Shown piece by piece: positions 5,802 to 12,499 of a stretch of 12,499 bases of DNA. The notes under the pieces are model-generated. The model was not told the DNA's origin, made no database searches, and worked only from the letters and a program-made list of their open reading frames with translations. The stretch's first letter is position 1; each line of letters begins with the position of its first letter. The stretch spans positions 1 through 12,499 of the forward strand of contig CADBMA010000130.1 in assembly GCA_902795665.1 (NCBI GenBank). The letters run 5' to 3'. A program made the translations under genes and the position numbers. The DNA comes from an uncultured Rhodospirillales bacterium (GTDB taxonomy: Bacteria; Pseudomonadota; Alphaproteobacteria; RF32; CAG-239).

Positions 5802-6422
5802 ATGGATTTTGCAATATTTAATAAAATTGCCCAAGAAAATAAATCTGAAGACGGTGTAATTGCGCGTTTTTATGATAGAGCAATAAAAACAGATGCTCTT
5901 AGTGCAGACGGTTTGCCTAAATTTAAGTTGGCTTGTTTTTGCGAGATAAGAATCAAGGATAATAATTCAGAAGTCTATGACCAACCTGCCACGGCGGATA
6001 AAATCAAACGTTTTCCTGAAGAATATGCACGTTATAAAATCACCAAAAAACAGATTGATGAGGGCACACCGCTGGAACAATTTGCATTTTTAGATGCTGC
6101 AGAAATTGCCAGTCTTAAATTGCGGGGGATTTATACAGTCGAAGCTCTGAGTAAACTTGATGATATCCACGCTGAAGAACTGGATTTGGTGAATGAAAAA
6201 GCTTTGGCCGTTAAATTTATTGAGCAGGCACATGGCAATTTAAATTTAGCCAAATGGCAAGAAGCGGAAAATAAATATATACAAAAAATCAAAGAATTAG
6301 AAGAACAAATTAAAGTATTGCAACAAAACAACAAAACGAGGAAAAAACATGAAAAATATACTCGAAATATGCCAAGATGTAGCCAATCTGGCCTGCATTC
6401 AGGCGCCAAAAAGCTTATTTAA
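5802..6422 (+). CDS. Conserved post-capsid protein of unknown function
   Basis: This 206-residue protein starts at ATG 5802 behind AAGGAG. Parts resemble a protein often found right after the capsid gene in proteobacterial podoviruses: an N-terminal beta-rich part with F-x-E-I-R-I (near 45), KRFPEEYARYK (about 67-77), then GTPLEQFAFLDAAEIASLKLRGIYTVEALSKLDD, a helix-hairpin-helix-like repeat. A coiled coil lies near 155-178. The last 24 residues (183-206) are encoded only inside the overlap with the next gene and look like random translation, so the original stop may have been lost. The role is probably in head completion or connector assembly, by position only. Confidence 0.68.
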   Translation: MDFAIFNKIAQENKSEDGVIARFYDRAIKTDALSADGLPKFKLACFCEIRIKDNNSEVYDQPATADKIKRFPEEYARYKITKKQIDEGTPLEQFAFLDAAEIASLKLRGIYTVEALSKLDDIHAEELDLVNEKALAVKFIEQAHGNLNLAKWQEAENKYIQKIKELEEQIKVLQQNNKTRKKHEKYTRNMPRCSQSGLHSGAKKLI

Positions 6423-7062
6423 TGCAAATAGTCAAAATGAACAGATTTTTTTGAGCGTTGCCAGAGATGCTTTGAACGGGTTGCTACGCTACGGTGACTG
6501 GCAAGAGCTGACCAAAGATGGTGAATTACAAACCGTTGAAGGCAAAACAGATTATTTAATCAAATCTTTTTGTCCTGATTTTTTCCAGCTTTTGAATAAC
6601 ACTGTCTATATCAAAGATGCTCAAGAAAAAGTAATCGGAGCAATCAGACCGGAGCAATGGCAGCGGGAAAAATATCTGCACGATGACAGTAATACGGTCA
6701 AATTTAAAATACAAAATTCAATGTTTCGTTTTTTAGAACCTCCGGCCGACGGATTAAAAATAGTTTTCCAATATCGTTCGGCGGTGGTTGCCTATGATAG
6801 CGGATTGTTGACCGAAAAAACCGAAATTACCAAAGATACTGATATTCCGATATTTGACGAATATTTGGTAAAATTGGCAATTCGTTGGCGGCTCCAAGCC
6901 CGCAACGGACAAGCATATCATGAAGAATATGCCGAATATGAAAAAGAATGCCGCAAACGCTTCGGTTCAAGCTTGGCCTCAGGCGATATTGTTTTGGGCA
7001 GCAGATGTTGCGACAATTTGCTATGCGATGGAGGAATTGCCTATGTCAGACAGAAAGATTAA
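6349..7062 (+). CDS. Head-tail adaptor / tail tubular A-like protein
   Basis: This 237-residue protein starts at ATG 6349 behind GAGG (6338-6341). The layout is that of podoviral adaptor proteins (T7 gp11 or P22 gp4 type): an N-terminal helix, a span ending in ARDALNGLLRYGDWQELTKDGELQT, a central beta-rich part and a C-terminal helix with LAIRWRLQARNG-x(8)-YAEYEKECRKRFG. Such proteins form a ring beneath the portal and attach the tail. Position before the long beta-rich protein at 7043 agrees. Its start overlaps the previous frame by 74 bases and its end overlaps the next gene by 20, so it is probably translationally coupled. Confidence 0.7.
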   Translation: MKNILEICQDVANLACIQAPKSLFNANSQNEQIFLSVARDALNGLLRYGDWQELTKDGELQTVEGKTDYLIKSFCPDFFQLLNNTVYIKDAQEKVIGAIRPEQWQREKYLHDDSNTVKFKIQNSMFRFLEPPADGLKIVFQYRSAVVAYDSGLLTEKTEITKDTDIPIFDEYLVKLAIRWRLQARNGQAYHEEYAEYEKECRKRFGSSLASGDIVLGSRCCDNLLCDGGIAYVRQKD

Positions 7063-8590
7063 TCGTTCACAAAACTATATCCTTCCGGCACCTGTCGGAG
7101 GCTTAAACCAGCGCGATGCTTTGGATGATATGTCTGCTACCGATGCCATCACCATGGATAATTATTACCCGTCCGAAACCAATGTTTGCTTGCGTGGCGG
7201 CTATAAAATTTATGCATTGGAAGGTAGCAATCTCAAAACTGAAACGTTGATTCCATTTTGCTCACCCGAAAATAGCCGCATTTTTGCAGCAGCCGGAGGC
7301 AAAATCATCGACATCACCTCCGGTGGTGATACAGTTGTTGTTGAAGGTTTGGAGGATAATCAATGGAGCTATATTCAATTTCGCAATCGCTTGCTTTTGG
7401 CAAACGGGGCCGATAATCCGCTCACTTATATGCAAGATGAAAATGATGCTTGGATATGGAAACCCACCGAACTGACCGGCAACGGTCTTAATGCGAAAAT
7501 GCTTTGTGGAGTATATGTATCGAAACAAAGGGTTTTTTACATTGAGAAAAATTCTTTTAAGTATTGGTATTCATCAGGCGTTGGCGAAGTTCAAGGAGAT
7601 TTGAATTGTGTTGATTTGTCATCAATGTTTGTCCGTGGTGGCAGTCTGGTTGCTATTGCCTGCTGGACGTTAGACGGTGGTCAGGGAATTGATGATCTTA
7701 CAGTATTTATTACCAGCGAAGGCGAAGTACTGGTTTATAGCGGTGAAGATCCTGGTAATGCCGACAAATGGGAACTTAAAGGCAAATATTTTATGAGCCG
7801 TCCGGTCGGCAAAAACTGTACCATGCAGTACCAAGGCGATGTCATTATCATCTGTGAAGAAGGATATGTGCCTTTATCTTCAGTGTTAAGGCTTGCTGAC
7901 AACGGAGTTGCTCATACGGCGTATAGTGACAAAATTCGCGGTTTGGTGCTAAACAGAATAAAAAACGGCAAAAAAATGTCAGGCTGGCAGGGAATTGTCT
8001 ATCCGCGCGGCGGTTATGCATTGTTTAATGTTCCTGTTAACAACCAGTTTGAGCAACACGTTGTGAATATGAGCTCAGGTGCATGGTGTCGTTTTACAAA
8101 CATTTACTCATTTTGTTGGTGCCTGTTTGAAGGTCGTTTATATTTTGGCTCTGACGGCGGAATTTACCTGTTCGATGAGGGACATTCTGATAACGGAATG
8201 CCTATCTGCGGCAATATACATCAGGCTTATAGCAATTTGGGAAGCATGAATTTGAAAAAAATTCAAATGTTAAATCCGCGGGTAAAAAGTTCATCATCTT
8301 TTGCACTCAATATTTATACCAATATGGATTTTGATGATGCAGAACACAGCTATTCAGAAAATATCGGAGAAACCGGCGGCACCAAATGGAATACGCATAA
8401 ATGGAGCTGTATGGCTTTGCCTATAGGTACCAAATGGTCGACATTTAAGGGCAGTGCGCGTGGTTTCTGGATTGGCAATAGTGCCACCGGTTTCAAGGCG
8501 TCACTGGTTTTTAAGACCAAAACTAAAGGCAATCTGATTGAGTGGTACAATACCGGATTTCGTTTTGAGCAAGGAGGAGGTCTTGTCTAA
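7043..8590 (+). CDS. Packaged-DNA stabilisation / tail neck protein (beta-propeller-like)
   Basis: This 515-residue, beta-rich protein begins with PAPVGGLNQRDALDDMSATDAITMDNYYP, a signature I associate with a family of podoviral tail proteins in proteobacterial phages, analogous in place and size to P22 gp10. Repeated Trp/Gly-rich strands through the middle fit a beta-propeller. It would join the adaptor ring to the tail and prevent DNA leakage. The start is ATG 7043 behind GGAGGA (7030-7035), although the frame is open from 6920. It overlaps the adaptor gene by 20 bases. Several cysteines are scattered along the chain, and no enzyme motif was seen. Confidence 0.75.
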   Translation: MSDRKINRSQNYILPAPVGGLNQRDALDDMSATDAITMDNYYPSETNVCLRGGYKIYALEGSNLKTETLIPFCSPENSRIFAAAGGKIIDITSGGDTVVVEGLEDNQWSYIQFRNRLLLANGADNPLTYMQDENDAWIWKPTELTGNGLNAKMLCGVYVSKQRVFYIEKNSFKYWYSSGVGEVQGDLNCVDLSSMFVRGGSLVAIACWTLDGGQGIDDLTVFITSEGEVLVYSGEDPGNADKWELKGKYFMSRPVGKNCTMQYQGDVIIICEEGYVPLSSVLRLADNGVAHTAYSDKIRGLVLNRIKNGKKMSGWQGIVYPRGGYALFNVPVNNQFEQHVVNMSSGAWCRFTNIYSFCWCLFEGRLYFGSDGGIYLFDEGHSDNGMPICGNIHQAYSNLGSMNLKKIQMLNPRVKSSSSFALNIYTNMDFDDAEHSYSENIGETGGTKWNTHKWSCMALPIGTKWSTFKGSARGFWIGNSATGFKASLVFKTKTKGNLIEWYNTGFRFEQGGGLV

Positions 8591-9020
8591 ACTTGTATAT
8601 GATAGCAGCGGGCAAATTGCTCGCTATGTTGCATCAGGATTGCAGCTTAAAGCTGATGAAATGCTGCGCGGATACGCAATGGCAATTATTCGCAGCGGAC
8701 AAATTTTAGGCGGTGTGGTGTTTAGTGATTATCGCCCGAATGACTCGGCATGGATAAGCATTTATACCACAGATAAACATTGGTGTACAGCCAAGTGTTT
8801 GAAACAAATTTTCGGAATTGGCTTTGACGCGTTGCACTGCCGCCGATTAAACGCGTTGATTCGCGCCGATAACCAAAATTCAATCTCTTTGAGTGAGCGT
8901 TGCGGTTTTGTGCGTGAAGGAAAAATGCGCAGCTATTTTGCCGATGGGGTTGATGCCCTTGTTTTCGGAATGTTGCGCAGTGAATGTAAATTTATCAACA
9001 AACAATATAAAGGAGAATAA
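8583..9020 (+). CDS. GNAT-fold N-acetyltransferase-like protein
   Basis: This protein has 145 residues if it starts at TTG 8583, which follows a very strong ribosome site (AAGGAGG 8571-8577). An in-frame ATG at 8538 would add 15 residues, lie inside the preceding gene and lacks an equally good site. The fold signature is of the RimJ/RimL type: GGVVFSDY (43-50), then RRLNALIRADNQNSISLSERCGFVREGKMR (about 87-116) and a final strand DALVFGML. The usual acetyl-CoA pyrophosphate loop (Q/R-x-x-G-x-G/A) is not clear in TTDKHWCTAKCLKQIFGIG, so activity is uncertain. Phages of this type often carry a GNAT protein among neck and tail genes. The target is unknown. Confidence 0.75.
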   Translation: MSKLVYDSSGQIARYVASGLQLKADEMLRGYAMAIIRSGQILGGVVFSDYRPNDSAWISIYTTDKHWCTAKCLKQIFGIGFDALHCRRLNALIRADNQNSISLSERCGFVREGKMRSYFADGVDALVFGMLRSECKFINKQYKGE

Positions 9021-9022
9021 AA

Positions 9023-9937
9023 ATGTCAAGTGGATTTAAGGCAATAGGTGGTTTGCTCGGAGCCGGAAGAGCAAATACTTCCCCCTATGCTTCAGAGAAA
9101 AATATATTAAATTATTTACAAAATTATGATACATCAATGTATGATAATATAGCTCAAAATTTGCTCAACAATGCCTACAACATGAGCCAAAATTTAAATG
9201 CCGGTACTTATACATACAATATCGATGGCTCGGATGAGGCACGTCAAAGAGCAGAAAATGCAACCTATCAAAGCTATATGAATTATTTGCAACCGCAGTT
9301 TGCCCAGCAGACATCTGATTTGGAAACAAGGTTGCAAAATCAAGGTATTATGGTCGGCAGTGATGCTTATAATCGTGCAATGACAAATTTGCAAAATAAT
9401 CAGAATAACGCATATAGCCAAGCCGTCCAAAATTCGGTATTGTCAGGACAAAATGCCTTTTCCAACAGCTTAAATGATGCTTATCGAGCGGCACAATTTG
9501 GCAATTCTGCACAAAACAACTATCTTTCACAAATTATGAATCAGTTGCAATATGGACATTCCGGATATGATAACGCCATGAATATATATAATATTCGAAA
9601 TGGTGTTGACAGCCGCATTAATTCAGCCCGACAAGCCAACGCCCAAGCACAGACTCAAGCCGGTTTGGACTTTGTGCGCAGCGGATTGCAAACAGCGTTG
9701 TTTTCAATAGCTTCTGATGCACGGCTAAAAGAAAATATAACTCCTGTTGGACAATTGTATAATGGCTTAACCGTATATTTGTTTAACTTTATTGGCTCAG
9801 ATATTCCTCATATCGGTCTTTTGGCGCAAGAAGTAGCTTTGATCAAACCCGAGGCAGTATTTGAAGATGAGAACGGATATCTGATGGTGCGGTATGATAT
9901 TGCAACAAGCAAAAATGATGATAAGGAGGAAATATGA
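9023..9937 (+). CDS. Asn/Gln-rich virion protein with C-terminal S74 chaperone-peptidase domain
   Basis: This 304-residue protein has an Asn/Gln/Ala-rich, probably coiled N-terminal part (20-215). It includes a segment like LETRLQNQGIMVGSDAYNRA that recurs in podoviral tail proteins. The C-terminus carries an S74 intramolecular-chaperone signature: SDARLKENI, GLLAQEV (265-271), P-E-A-V and NGYLMVRYD. Ser231 and Lys236 keep the five-residue spacing of the Ser-Lys dyad in endosialidase S74 domains, so self-cleavage before Ser231 would release a 74-residue tail. That tail is shorter than typical and lacks a long C-terminal helix. The ribosome site GGAG precedes ATG 9023. The stop overlaps the next start (ATGA). 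Confidence 0.8.
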   Translation: MSSGFKAIGGLLGAGRANTSPYASEKNILNYLQNYDTSMYDNIAQNLLNNAYNMSQNLNAGTYTYNIDGSDEARQRAENATYQSYMNYLQPQFAQQTSDLETRLQNQGIMVGSDAYNRAMTNLQNNQNNAYSQAVQNSVLSGQNAFSNSLNDAYRAAQFGNSAQNNYLSQIMNQLQYGHSGYDNAMNIYNIRNGVDSRINSARQANAQAQTQAGLDFVRSGLQTALFSIASDARLKENITPVGQLYNGLTVYLFNFIGSDIPHIGLLAQEVALIKPEAVFEDENGYLMVRYDIATSKNDDKEEI

Positions 9938-10371
9938 CAGGAATGGTTACAACCAAAGGATTTGTAGTCCGCCAAGGAGATAGTTTTACAATTAATTTGC
10001 AAATTCATGATGAAAAGCGCCGCCCGATTGATTTGAGCGGCGCAACTTTGATTATGCAGGTTAGAGATGATAGCGGTAATTTGATGTTTCAGTGTTTGGG
10101 GACAGAAGTCGATGTTGTCAATGGTAAAATGGCGCTTATTCTCACTCCTGACATGACCAATATTGCGGTTGGGGATTATGTAACTGATATTCAGCTTAAT
10201 ACAAATGATGGCTCGGTTAATACAATCTTTCCTTCCGATGTTGGAACGGTAGGTGTTTTCAGAATTACGGAGCAAGTTACAATATACAATCCGCATGAAG
10301 ATGAAAATACAGAAACTTTTGAAAACGCCTCTGATGAAGAGGAGGGCGATAATAATGGATTGCAATCTTAG
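9934..10371 (+). CDS. BppU N-terminal-like (Ig-like) baseplate/fibre anchor protein
   Basis: This 145-residue protein starts at ATG 9934 behind AAGGAGG and is coupled to the previous gene through ATGA. The pattern FVVRQGDSFTINLQIHDEKRRPIDLSGATLIMQVRDDSGN, then VNGKMALILTPDMTNIAVGDYVTDIQL and a final strand GTVGVFRITEQV, fits the Ig-like N-terminal domain of lactococcal-phage BppU, which holds receptor-binding proteins to the baseplate. The acidic end (about 122-145) follows the fold and overlaps the fibre gene by 17 bases. An anchor between tail and fibre is the likely role. The resemblance is at fold-pattern level. Confidence 0.6.
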   Translation: MTGMVTTKGFVVRQGDSFTINLQIHDEKRRPIDLSGATLIMQVRDDSGNLMFQCLGTEVDVVNGKMALILTPDMTNIAVGDYVTDIQLNTNDGSVNTIFPSDVGTVGVFRITEQVTIYNPHEDENTETFENASDEEEGDNNGLQS

Positions 10372-11653
10372 TTTTGAAAATATCGGTGCCGTAATTACTT
10401 CGTCAAACATTGAAAGCACATTAACAGCAAACTCAAAACTTGATTTTGTTTATGGAGATGCTGCTAAAATGGAAGTAGAAAAGGCCATAACTTATATACA
10501 GAGCGGATCTGTAGAAGTAACCAAAGCAGTTACGCAAGCGCGCAATGAACTGGATAATAAGGTTGATATCGCCGTGTCTAGTGCTCAGACCGCAATAAAT
10601 AAGGCCAACGAAGCATCATTAGACGCCGCTAAGGCTGCATCTTCATCAGAAGATGCAGCCGGCAGCGCTGAATATGCTGCAATTAGTAAAGACGAGGCGA
10701 TTCAAGCCGCAAATATTGCAACAAACAGCGCATCAAATGCTGCACTATCAGCTGATTCTGCAGCCAATTCTGCGGATTTAGCATCTGGTTATGCAGCCAG
10801 TATTAATCCGTCGCAATTTGTAACAATTAACACCGAACAAACCGTTTTAGGTGATAAAACTTTCAGCGGAAATGTTAAAGTTGCAGATCGCGCCGCCGGC
10901 AGTAATGACGAATATGCAGCAAATACCAAGTTTGTAACAACAGCTCTAGATGATTATGTCACCATCAACACTACACAAAACATCACCGGAAGCAAGGCTT
11001 TTGACGGTACGTTGTACAAGGATAGCACAACAATTGATATTGACACCAACCCCACAACCCAAATAAACAATCAAATCTGGTTTCGGGATAGGAATGATAA
11101 CGGATATGCCGTAGTTCAAGCCAATCAAAACACAATCGGAGCTTTAGATTTTTCGTTTACCGGCAAAGCGCGTACAGCTAATGAGTTCTGCAGTATTGGA
11201 GTGCGTCAATATGTCGATGGCGTCAGTGTGTCATTTATTCCGGAGCCGTCGGAAGCAGTTGCAACCGGAACGGGGTACGCTCAAGTTGTTTCTCAAGCTG
11301 CAACGCTCACATGGGTTCGCAACCGCACCAGCTTTGCCGGACAGGCTAACCGCATAAATTTATCATGGGCGCTAAATACAGCTTATACAATGCCGGCCGA
11401 TGGTTTGTTGGCGGTGACTGTTCAAGTGGGCAGTCAAATAAACTCTACCGTCACTTTGCAGCTGGGAAACAGCTCCAGCAACGGAATTAATATTATCCAT
11501 GCCGGACACAATGGCGCTGCCAATGAAAACAACAAAATTCCGCTCATATTTCCGGTTCGCAAAGGGCAAGTTTACTTTTTGAACTGGAATAGTGCGGGCA
11601 ATGCCTCAGTCATTAATGCTTATCTTTGGAAATATCCATCACAGGGAGTGTAA
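10355..11653 (+). CDS. Tail fibre / receptor-binding protein
   Basis: This 432-residue protein starts at ATG 10355 behind GGAGGG (10341-10346). A longer in-frame reading from 10253 would lie in the previous gene. Residues about 60-150 are Ala/Ser/Asn/Asp-rich heptad-like sequence, typical of trimeric fibre shafts. Two related 22-residue units follow near 155 and 201 (VTINTEQTVLGDKTFSG and VTINTTQNITGSKAFDG), joined by DRAAGSNDEYAANTKFV, a common fibre repeat. The C-terminal 110 residues are beta-rich (YTMPADGLLAVTVQV, PVRKGQVYFLNW) and resemble a jelly-roll-type receptor-binding tip. It probably forms a trimer that contacts the host surface. The receptor is not evident. Confidence 0.82.
   Translation: MDCNLSFENIGAVITSSNIESTLTANSKLDFVYGDAAKMEVEKAITYIQSGSVEVTKAVTQARNELDNKVDIAVSSAQTAINKANEASLDAAKAASSSEDAAGSAEYAAISKDEAIQAANIATNSASNAALSADSAANSADLASGYAASINPSQFVTINTEQTVLGDKTFSGNVKVADRAAGSNDEYAANTKFVTTALDDYVTINTTQNITGSKAFDGTLYKDSTTIDIDTNPTTQINNQIWFRDRNDNGYAVVQANQNTIGALDFSFTGKARTANEFCSIGVRQYVDGVSVSFIPEPSEAVATGTGYAQVVSQAATLTWVRNRTSFAGQANRINLSWALNTAYTMPADGLLAVTVQVGSQINSTVTLQLGNSSSNGINIIHAGHNGAANENNKIPLIFPVRKGQVYFLNWNSAGNASVINAYLWKYPSQGV
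10633..10660. repeat. Perfect 12-base inverted repeat in fibre gene
   Basis: GGCTGCATCTTC (10633-10644) and GAAGATGCAGCC (10649-10660) are exact reverse complements around the loop ATCA. They encode residues about 93-102 in the Ala-rich shaft. No T-run follows. The stem is strong enough to affect ribosome movement or recombination between fibre genes. It could also arise from repetitive Ala/Ser codons by chance. Confidence 0.75.
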
Positions 11654-11655
11654 AA

Positions 11656-12024
11656 ATGTTTATCTATACTAAAGACAATAAAATTATGGCAACCTCGGAA
11701 GTTAAAGAAGACTATTCGGAGTTTGGCTGGATGGTTGAAGAAACCGGCGAAGAGATTGTGCAGATTGACGGTTTGCTCTATCGCAAATCAGAGGCAGGCG
11801 AGCTTTTGGCCGAAAAACAGCGCGAAGAAATGCGCTATTTGCGCAATCGCTATCTGCTTGATTATGTTGACCCTCTGATAACCAACCCTTTGCGGTGGTC
11901 AGAATTGTCCGAAGAAGAAAAGCAGGCGGTGACGGATTATCGCCGTTACCTGCTGGACTATACTTCAAGCGATAGATGGTGGGCAGCAGCTCCGCAAACC
12001 TTTGAGGAGTGGAGAAATGATTGA
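11656..12024 (+). CDS. Tail-fibre assembly chaperone-like protein
   Basis: This 122-residue protein starts at ATG 11656, two bases after the fibre stop. A longer in-frame reading from 11626 would lie inside the fibre gene. The N-terminal half is a small beta-rich region (MFIYTKDNKIMATSEV, VQIDGLLYRKSEAGEL). The C-terminal half has the pattern R-x-x-R-N-R-Y-L-L-D-Y-V-D, E-E-x-K-Q-A-V-T-D-Y-R-R-Y-L-L-D-Y and F-E-E-W. This resembles the tail-assembly-chaperone domain in proteins encoded right after fibre genes. In that family the protein helps the fibre fold and is not kept in the virion. Assignment is from pattern and position. Confidence 0.62.
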   Translation: MFIYTKDNKIMATSEVKEDYSEFGWMVEETGEEIVQIDGLLYRKSEAGELLAEKQREEMRYLRNRYLLDYVDPLITNPLRWSELSEEEKQAVTDYRRYLLDYTSSDRWWAAAPQTFEEWRND

Positions 12025-12487
12025 CCTTAACCAAGCAGTGCAAAGACTGGCTTTTCATGAAGGCTGCGTCTTAAAACCCTACAAAGACCATCTCGGTTAT
12101 TGGACTATTGGCATCGGGAGATGTTATGAGAAAAATCCGTTTACTTCCGAAGAGCTGAAAGCTATCGGCGATTGGCGGCACGGCATTACCAAAAACGCGG
12201 CATATATGCTGCTGAGAAATGATATAACCAGAACAATAAAGGAACTCAAAAAACGAGTTCCTTTTTTTAATGAGCTATCTCCGGAGCGTCAATATGCTTT
12301 GCTTGATATGGCGTTTCAGCTTGGTGTAAACGGCGTTTTGAAGTTCAAAAAGATGATAGCTGCGATGGGAGTTGGCAACTGGAGCGAGGCAAAGGCTCAA
12401 TGCCTTGACTCCAACTATGCTCGCCAAACTCCCAAAAGAGCTAACCGAATTGCTAATTGTATTGAATCCAACAAATTTTTGATATGA
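12017..12487 (+). CDS. T4-type lysozyme (GH24 endolysin)
   Basis: This 156-residue protein aligns along its whole length with T4 lysozyme. Glu15 (in HEG), Asp24 (YKD) and Thr30 (in GYWTIGIG) correspond to T4 Glu11, Asp20 and Thr26, the catalytic triad. The C-terminal signature YARQTPKRANRI matches T4 YNQTPNRAKRV. It hydrolyses the N-acetylmuramic acid-N-acetylglucosamine bond of peptidoglycan. There is no signal peptide or anchor, so a holin is expected, perhaps encoded just beyond the window. The start is ATG 12017 behind GGAG, overlapping the previous gene by 8 bases; the frame is open from 12002. A terminator-like hairpin lies inside the gene at 12238-12268. Confidence 0.95.
   Translation: MIDLNQAVQRLAFHEGCVLKPYKDHLGYWTIGIGRCYEKNPFTSEELKAIGDWRHGITKNAAYMLLRNDITRTIKELKKRVPFFNELSPERQYALLDMAFQLGVNGVLKFKKMIAAMGVGNWSEAKAQCLDSNYARQTPKRANRIANCIESNKFLI
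12238..12268 (+). terminator. Intrinsic-terminator-like hairpin inside lysozyme gene
   Basis: GGAACTC (12241-12247) pairs perfectly with GAGTTCC (12255-12261) around AAAAAAC. T12262-T12268 follow at once, and AAA before the stem can pair with the first T bases. It has every element of an intrinsic terminator but sits over codons 75-84 of the lysozyme. It would truncate some lysozyme transcripts if active. Confidence 0.6.
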
Positions 12488-12495
12488 GGTGTAGC

Positions 12496-12499
12496 ATGA
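12496..12499 (+). CDS. Start of next gene (cut by window end)
   Basis: ATG at 12496-12498 follows GAGGTG (12486-12491), eight bases after the lysozyme stop. Only one codon and one further base are visible, so neither reading frame nor product can be judged. A holin or spanin would be expected in this position. Confidence 0.35.

Noticed and set aside
10355..11653. Possible diversity-generating retroelement target in the fibre, as in Bordetella phage BPP-1
   Set aside because: No reverse transcriptase or template repeat is present in the window, and the fibre end is not enriched in AAC/AAT codons in the typical pattern.

Overview
This window is a block of late (virion) genes from a tailed phage or prophage. 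All supported genes are on the + strand. From the left there is a gene of unknown function (61-864), a membrane-protein gene with its own promoter (942-1418), and a 340-base gap rich in RNA hairpins. A compact late operon follows: GroES-like co-chaperonin, portal, small unknown protein, scaffold-like protein, major capsid protein, small conserved protein, head-tail adaptor, packaged-DNA stabilisation/tail protein, GNAT-fold protein, S74-domain protein, BppU-like protein, tail fibre, fibre-assembly chaperone-like protein and T4-type lysozyme. The next gene starts at the last four bases. There is no tape measure, tail tube or sheath gene, so the layout fits a short-tailed podovirus (P22/Bordetella-phage-like head and neck genes). 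Terminase, replication, integrase and repressor genes are not present, so lytic versus temperate life cannot be decided.

The DNA is moderately AT-rich with strong AAGGAG-type ribosome sites. A T4-type lysozyme without a signal peptide and the types of head-neck genes suggest a Gram-negative, probably low-GC proteobacterial host. That is inference from family resemblance, not a demonstrated assignment.

Layout: (1) 1-60 is a leader made of a hairpin, a U-tract and a ribosome site, and it is repeated almost exactly at 1699-1758. The left copy precedes the unknown gene at 61 and the right copy precedes groES and the late operon. (2) 889-1505 looks like a moron: promoter, membrane-protein gene, terminators. 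(3) 1506-1758 has no gene but holds three long-range or hairpin pairings followed by the terminator-like leader. (4) 1759-5731 is the capsid assembly module, closed by a strong terminator just after the capsid gene. (5) 5802-9020 is the connector and neck module, with many ATGA-like or short overlaps. (6) 9023-12024 is the tail, fibre and host-recognition module. (7) 12017 onward begins lysis.

The most notable observations are the duplicated leader, which links the unknown gene at 61 to the late operon, and a short motif (T-x-R-x-x-[LV]-E-x-x-F). The motif occurs near the N-terminus of that unknown protein, at both ends of the scaffold-like protein and at the N-terminus of the portal. Together they suggest the unknown protein is a late, capsid-targeted protein. 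Other leads are the structured leader RNA, an intrinsic-terminator-like hairpin inside the lysozyme gene, and a phage-encoded co-chaperonin that opens the late operon.
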